From NCBI GenBank assembly GCA_013178375.1, contig JABLXQ010000006.1, forward strand, positions 62,001 through 126,000: a stretch of 64,000 nt of DNA, written 5' to 3'. A program made the translations under genes and the position numbers. The notes beneath the pieces were generated by a model. It had not been told where the DNA came from and ran no database searches. It saw only the letters and a list, made by a program, of their open reading frames with translations. The number at the start of each line of letters is the position of its first letter. Position 1 is the stretch's first letter. This document shows, piece after piece, positions 61,292 through 64,000 of this stretch. The DNA is from Gammaproteobacteria bacterium. GTDB lineage: Bacteria; Pseudomonadota; Gammaproteobacteria; Pseudomonadales; Ketobacteraceae.

Positions 61292-62125
61292 ATGATGCTG
61301 AAAACCACTGCTTTCCTGTTTTTCCTGTTGCTGGCCGCCGGCATTCACGCCGAAACCCGCGACCTCGGCCATGGCATCCAGCTGCAGGGTCAGTTCGTGC
61401 AGGGTGGGATGGTGACCGGCACGGCGCCTGCCGCCGTTACGGTGCAATTCCAGAACCGCACCTTGCCACGGGCGAGTGATGGGCTGTTTGTGTTGGGATT
61501 CAATCGCGACGATCCGCCGGAACAGCAGCTTGTGCTCATTGATGCGAAGGGCGACAGGCAGAGCGTGCTGTTCAGCATCCGCCAGCGCGCCTACGACGTG
61601 CAGAAAGTGAATGGCGTGCCGCCGCGCACGGTGAATCCTGATCCCAAGGACATGGCGCGGATCGAACGGGAAACCGCACAGGTGGCGCAGGCGCGGGAAG
61701 CGGTGTCCACGCTGCCGTTCTTCAGCAAGGGATTTCGCTGGCCGGTGAAAGGTCCGGTGAGTGGTGTGTATGGCAGTCAGCGCATTTTCAACGGTGAGCC
61801 GCGCAGCCCGCATTTCGGTGTGGATTTGGCGGTGCCGGCCGGCACACCGATTTTCGCGCCGGCCGACGGGGTGATTACACTGGCGGAAAAGGATCTGTTC
61901 TTTTCCGGTGGCACTATCATTCTCGATCACGGCATGGGCATCAACAGCGGTTATCTGCACATGAGCAAGCTGCTGGTGAAAAAGGGCGACAAGGTGAAGC
62001 AGGGGCAGAAGATCGGTCTGGTGGGTTCCAGCGGCCGTGCCACCGGGCCCCACCTGTGCTGGCGTTTGAACTGGTACCAGTCGCGGCTTGATCCGCAGCT
62101 GGTGACGGTTACTCCCAAGCCCTGA
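61292..62125 (+). CDS. M23 family metallopeptidase (LytM-type)
   Basis: Periplasmic zinc endopeptidase of 277 residues acting on peptidoglycan cross-links. Signal peptide to about residue 20 (LLLAAGIHA), N-terminal beta domain (about 25-140), then the M23 domain with zinc ligands in SPHFGVDLAVPAGTPIFAPADG (His, Asp) and GPHLCWRL (His), and the catalytic His in GYLHMSKLLVKKGD. All key residues are present, so it should be an active enzyme rather than an EnvC/NlpD-type activator. Second ATG at 61295 is possible. Confidence 0.92.
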   Translation: MMLKTTAFLFFLLLAAGIHAETRDLGHGIQLQGQFVQGGMVTGTAPAAVTVQFQNRTLPRASDGLFVLGFNRDDPPEQQLVLIDAKGDRQSVLFSIRQRAYDVQKVNGVPPRTVNPDPKDMARIERETAQVAQAREAVSTLPFFSKGFRWPVKGPVSGVYGSQRIFNGEPRSPHFGVDLAVPAGTPIFAPADGVITLAEKDLFFSGGTIILDHGMGINSGYLHMSKLLVKKGDKVKQGQKIGLVGSSGRATGPHLCWRLNWYQSRLDPQLVTVTPKP

Positions 62126-62140
62126 TTTTTCAGGTGTTCT

Positions 62141-63982
62141 TTACTGCGGCTGCAACGACTGTGGCTGCAGCCAGCGCCGCACGGTTTCCTCGTCGATGAT
62201 GGTGAGGTAGCAGGTATCCAGCGCCGGCTCCGCCAGGGTCACACGGAATTGCATCAGTTCGTCGCGACGGAAGCCGTGCACGTCGATGACGTCGCCGGGC
62301 TGGTAGCGGTTCAGCACTTTTTCCAGCGAGCCGTTATCCACCCGCACGTTGTCGATGGCGATCAGCACATCCCCTGCCGAAATGCCGGCGCGGTGCGCGG
62401 CGCTGCCGTTCAGCACACGTGTCACGCTGGCGCCGTGGCTGGCACTGCCGGAGCTGATGCCCAGATCCGGCCGTCGGTCCGCATTCTTGCCCGCGCTGCC
62501 GCCGCTGTCACTCATCGACACCGACTTGCGCAGCGCGTATTCCACACCCGCGGAGCGCAGCCATTCCTCCAGTTGCAGTTCGGCGCTGGAATAGATCGCG
62601 TGCTCGCAAAACTGCTGCAGTAATTCAAGTGCGGCCGGTGCTGCATTTTTTTCCTGCAACAGGCGCGCGCAGGTGTGCTGGATGTCGTGCTCCTGTACCG
62701 GAATGCCGGTCAGACCATGGCGTTGCCACAGTGCGCGCATCACCTCGTCGAACGTTACCTGCTGGTCGCTCACCCGGCGCAACAACAAATCCAGTCCCAG
62801 CGCCACCAGCGAGCCTTTAGCGTAATAACTGACGATGGCGTTGGCGCTGTTCTCATCCTGTTTGTAGAACTTGGTCCAGGCGTCGAAACTGGAATCCGCC
62901 ACTGATTGCTGCAGCCGGCCGGGATTGCGCAGGATGCGGGTGATGGTTTTACCGAGCATGTCGAGATAATCAGTGGGGCTGATCAGGCCGGTGCGCACCA
63001 GCACCAGATCGTCGTAATACGACGTGATGCCTTCAAATGCCCACAGCAGCGGCGTGTGGTTTTCCTGCGCCAGATCATAGGGAATCGCGGGCGCGATCCG
63101 CTTCACATTCCAGCTGTGAAAATACTCGTGGCTGCACAGGCCCAGATAGGTGCGGTAGCAGTCGCTCATGCTGTCGGCATTTTTTGCCAGTGGCAGATCG
63201 TCGCGGCTGCAGATCAGGCTGGTGGAGGCGCGGTGTTCCAGTCCGCCGTAACCATCGCCCACTACCCAGGTGATGAAGACATAGCGTGCAAATGGTGCCG
63301 GTTCGCCGAACAGTTTGATCTGGTATTCGCAAATCACTTTCAGATCGCGGGCGATGCGCTGCAGATCGGCATTGTGCAGGCCGGTGAGGACGAAATCGTG
63401 GGGCACGCCGCAGGCATCGAAACTCACCAGCGAGAAATCCGCGATCTCCACCGGGTGATCGATCAGATCGGCGTAGTTGTCGGCGCGGTAACGGCCGAAA
63501 CCGTAACGCCGCGCACCGGCTTCAGACAGCGACGTTGCCACGCGCCAGTGCTGCGCTTCGGGAATGCGCGGGGGTTCGATATCCAGCGTGCAGGGCTGGT
63601 CTGCCTGCCCTACCACTTCCAGAAAAACACTGGAACCGTTGAAGTAGGCATGCTTCTGGTCCAGATGCGCGGCACGCACCGACAGATCCCACGCATACAC
63701 GGAATAGGTCACGGTGACCGGTGCAGTCAGTGGCGGCAGCTGCCAGGTGCTCTTGTCGATTTTGCGCAGCGCAATCGGGATACCGGCAGCGGCCGCGCTG
63801 ATTTGGGTAATGTTGCGGGCGAAATCGCGGATCATGTAACTGCCGGGAATCCAGGCGGGCAGGCGCAGAAGCTGGCCGGCGGGATCGGGTAGCGCGATGT
63901 CGAGCTGGATGCGGTAAAGATGGGCGTAGGGATCGAACGCGTCGATGCGGTAGTGGATGGCGGCAGTGGCAGATGCGGGCAT
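62141..63982 (-). CDS. M61 family metallopeptidase with PDZ domain
   Basis: Glycyl-aminopeptidase-type enzyme of 613 residues. The zinc motif HEYFH (in CSHEYFHSWNVKRI) and the downstream Glu of AFEGITSYYDDL mark family M61; GGLEHRAST precedes it. A PDZ domain occupies about residues 490-590 (VTRVLNGSAAHRAGISAGDVLIAIDNVRV). No signal peptide is evident, so probably cytoplasmic. ATG 63982 is 18 bases from the window end; an upstream start cannot be excluded. Convergent with the M23 gene at a 15-base gap. Confidence 0.92.
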   Translation of the reverse strand: MPASATAAIHYRIDAFDPYAHLYRIQLDIALPDPAGQLLRLPAWIPGSYMIRDFARNITQISAAAAGIPIALRKIDKSTWQLPPLTAPVTVTYSVYAWDLSVRAAHLDQKHAYFNGSSVFLEVVGQADQPCTLDIEPPRIPEAQHWRVATSLSEAGARRYGFGRYRADNYADLIDHPVEIADFSLVSFDACGVPHDFVLTGLHNADLQRIARDLKVICEYQIKLFGEPAPFARYVFITWVVGDGYGGLEHRASTSLICSRDDLPLAKNADSMSDCYRTYLGLCSHEYFHSWNVKRIAPAIPYDLAQENHTPLLWAFEGITSYYDDLVLVRTGLISPTDYLDMLGKTITRILRNPGRLQQSVADSSFDAWTKFYKQDENSANAIVSYYAKGSLVALGLDLLLRRVSDQQVTFDEVMRALWQRHGLTGIPVQEHDIQHTCARLLQEKNAAPAALELLQQFCEHAIYSSAELQLEEWLRSAGVEYALRKSVSMSDSGGSAGKNADRRPDLGISSGSASHGASVTRVLNGSAAHRAGISAGDVLIAIDNVRVDNGSLEKVLNRYQPGDVIDVHGFRRDELMQFRVTLAEPALDTCYLTIIDEETVRRWLQPQSLQPQ

Positions 63983-64000
63983 GCTGGGTTCAACGCAGGC

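Overview
The window reads as chromosome of a GC-rich, free-living gammaproteobacterium. The evidence is the pair of alpha-2-macroglobulin and PbpC genes, the succinyltransferase arginine pathway (astA-astD-astB plus astE), a FimV-like protein, RhlE, YbiT, MltB, TrkH and many outer-membrane and lipoprotein genes. I cannot name the genus from sequence alone. No rRNA, tRNA, CRISPR array, transposase or integrase was found. All assignments come from motifs and remembered family features; no database search was possible.

Layout. 1-8.1 kb: end of trkH, then an envelope-defence pair (alpha-2-macroglobulin lipoprotein and PBP1C). 8.2-14.2 kb: arginine catabolism (astADB rightward, astE leftward), interrupted by an FKBP-type isomerase and a DUF1569 lipoprotein. 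14.4-16.2 kb: FimV-like protein. 16.3-27.8 kb: an accessory-looking block with an alpha-dioxygenase-like fatty-acid oxygenase, a di-haem RoxA-like lipoprotein, a truncated globin and an unknown lipoprotein, all leftward, interleaved with two rightward MalT/AlkS-type LuxR regulators. 27.9-31 kb: a membrane-anchored MORN-repeat/C13 protease, a small protein and an MFS transporter. 31.1-34 kb: a chemoreceptor, then a Nif11-like small protein and a single-domain rhodanese, each behind a sigma-54-type promoter. 34-38.6 kb: an aldo/keto reductase, a two-domain sulfurtransferase, and an operon of holin, amidase, lipoprotein, ECF sigma factor and anti-sigma factor. 38.7-48.8 kb: a complete guanidine-utilisation operon (ABC transporter, carboxyguanidine deiminase pair, guanidine carboxylase, allophanate hydrolase) behind a guanidine-I (ykkC) riboswitch and a sigma-54-type promoter. 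48.9-64 kb: acyltransferase, Bcr/CflA exporter, two outer-membrane barrels, RhlE, YbiT, MltB, small lipoproteins, an M23 peptidase and an M61 peptidase.

Most interesting signal. Five leftward genes in two blocks between 12.5 and 25 kb (DUF1569 lipoprotein, alpha-dioxygenase-like enzyme, unknown lipoprotein, truncated globin, di-haem lipoprotein) have the same promoter layout: a 17-base box of form CCCC-N9-A-N-GG placed 21-22 bases upstream of a -10-like hexamer. Three boxes are close copies of each other; two are degenerate. This points to one regulon, probably driven by one or both of the LuxR-type regulators encoded among the genes. The members suggest extracytoplasmic haem-based oxygenation of lipids or other hydrophobic substrates, which is an inference.

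Second signal: the Nif11-like gene has three TGT-N10-ACA sites (the NifA enhancer pattern) upstream of a -24/-12 promoter, and the rhodanese gene behind it has its own -24/-12 promoter.
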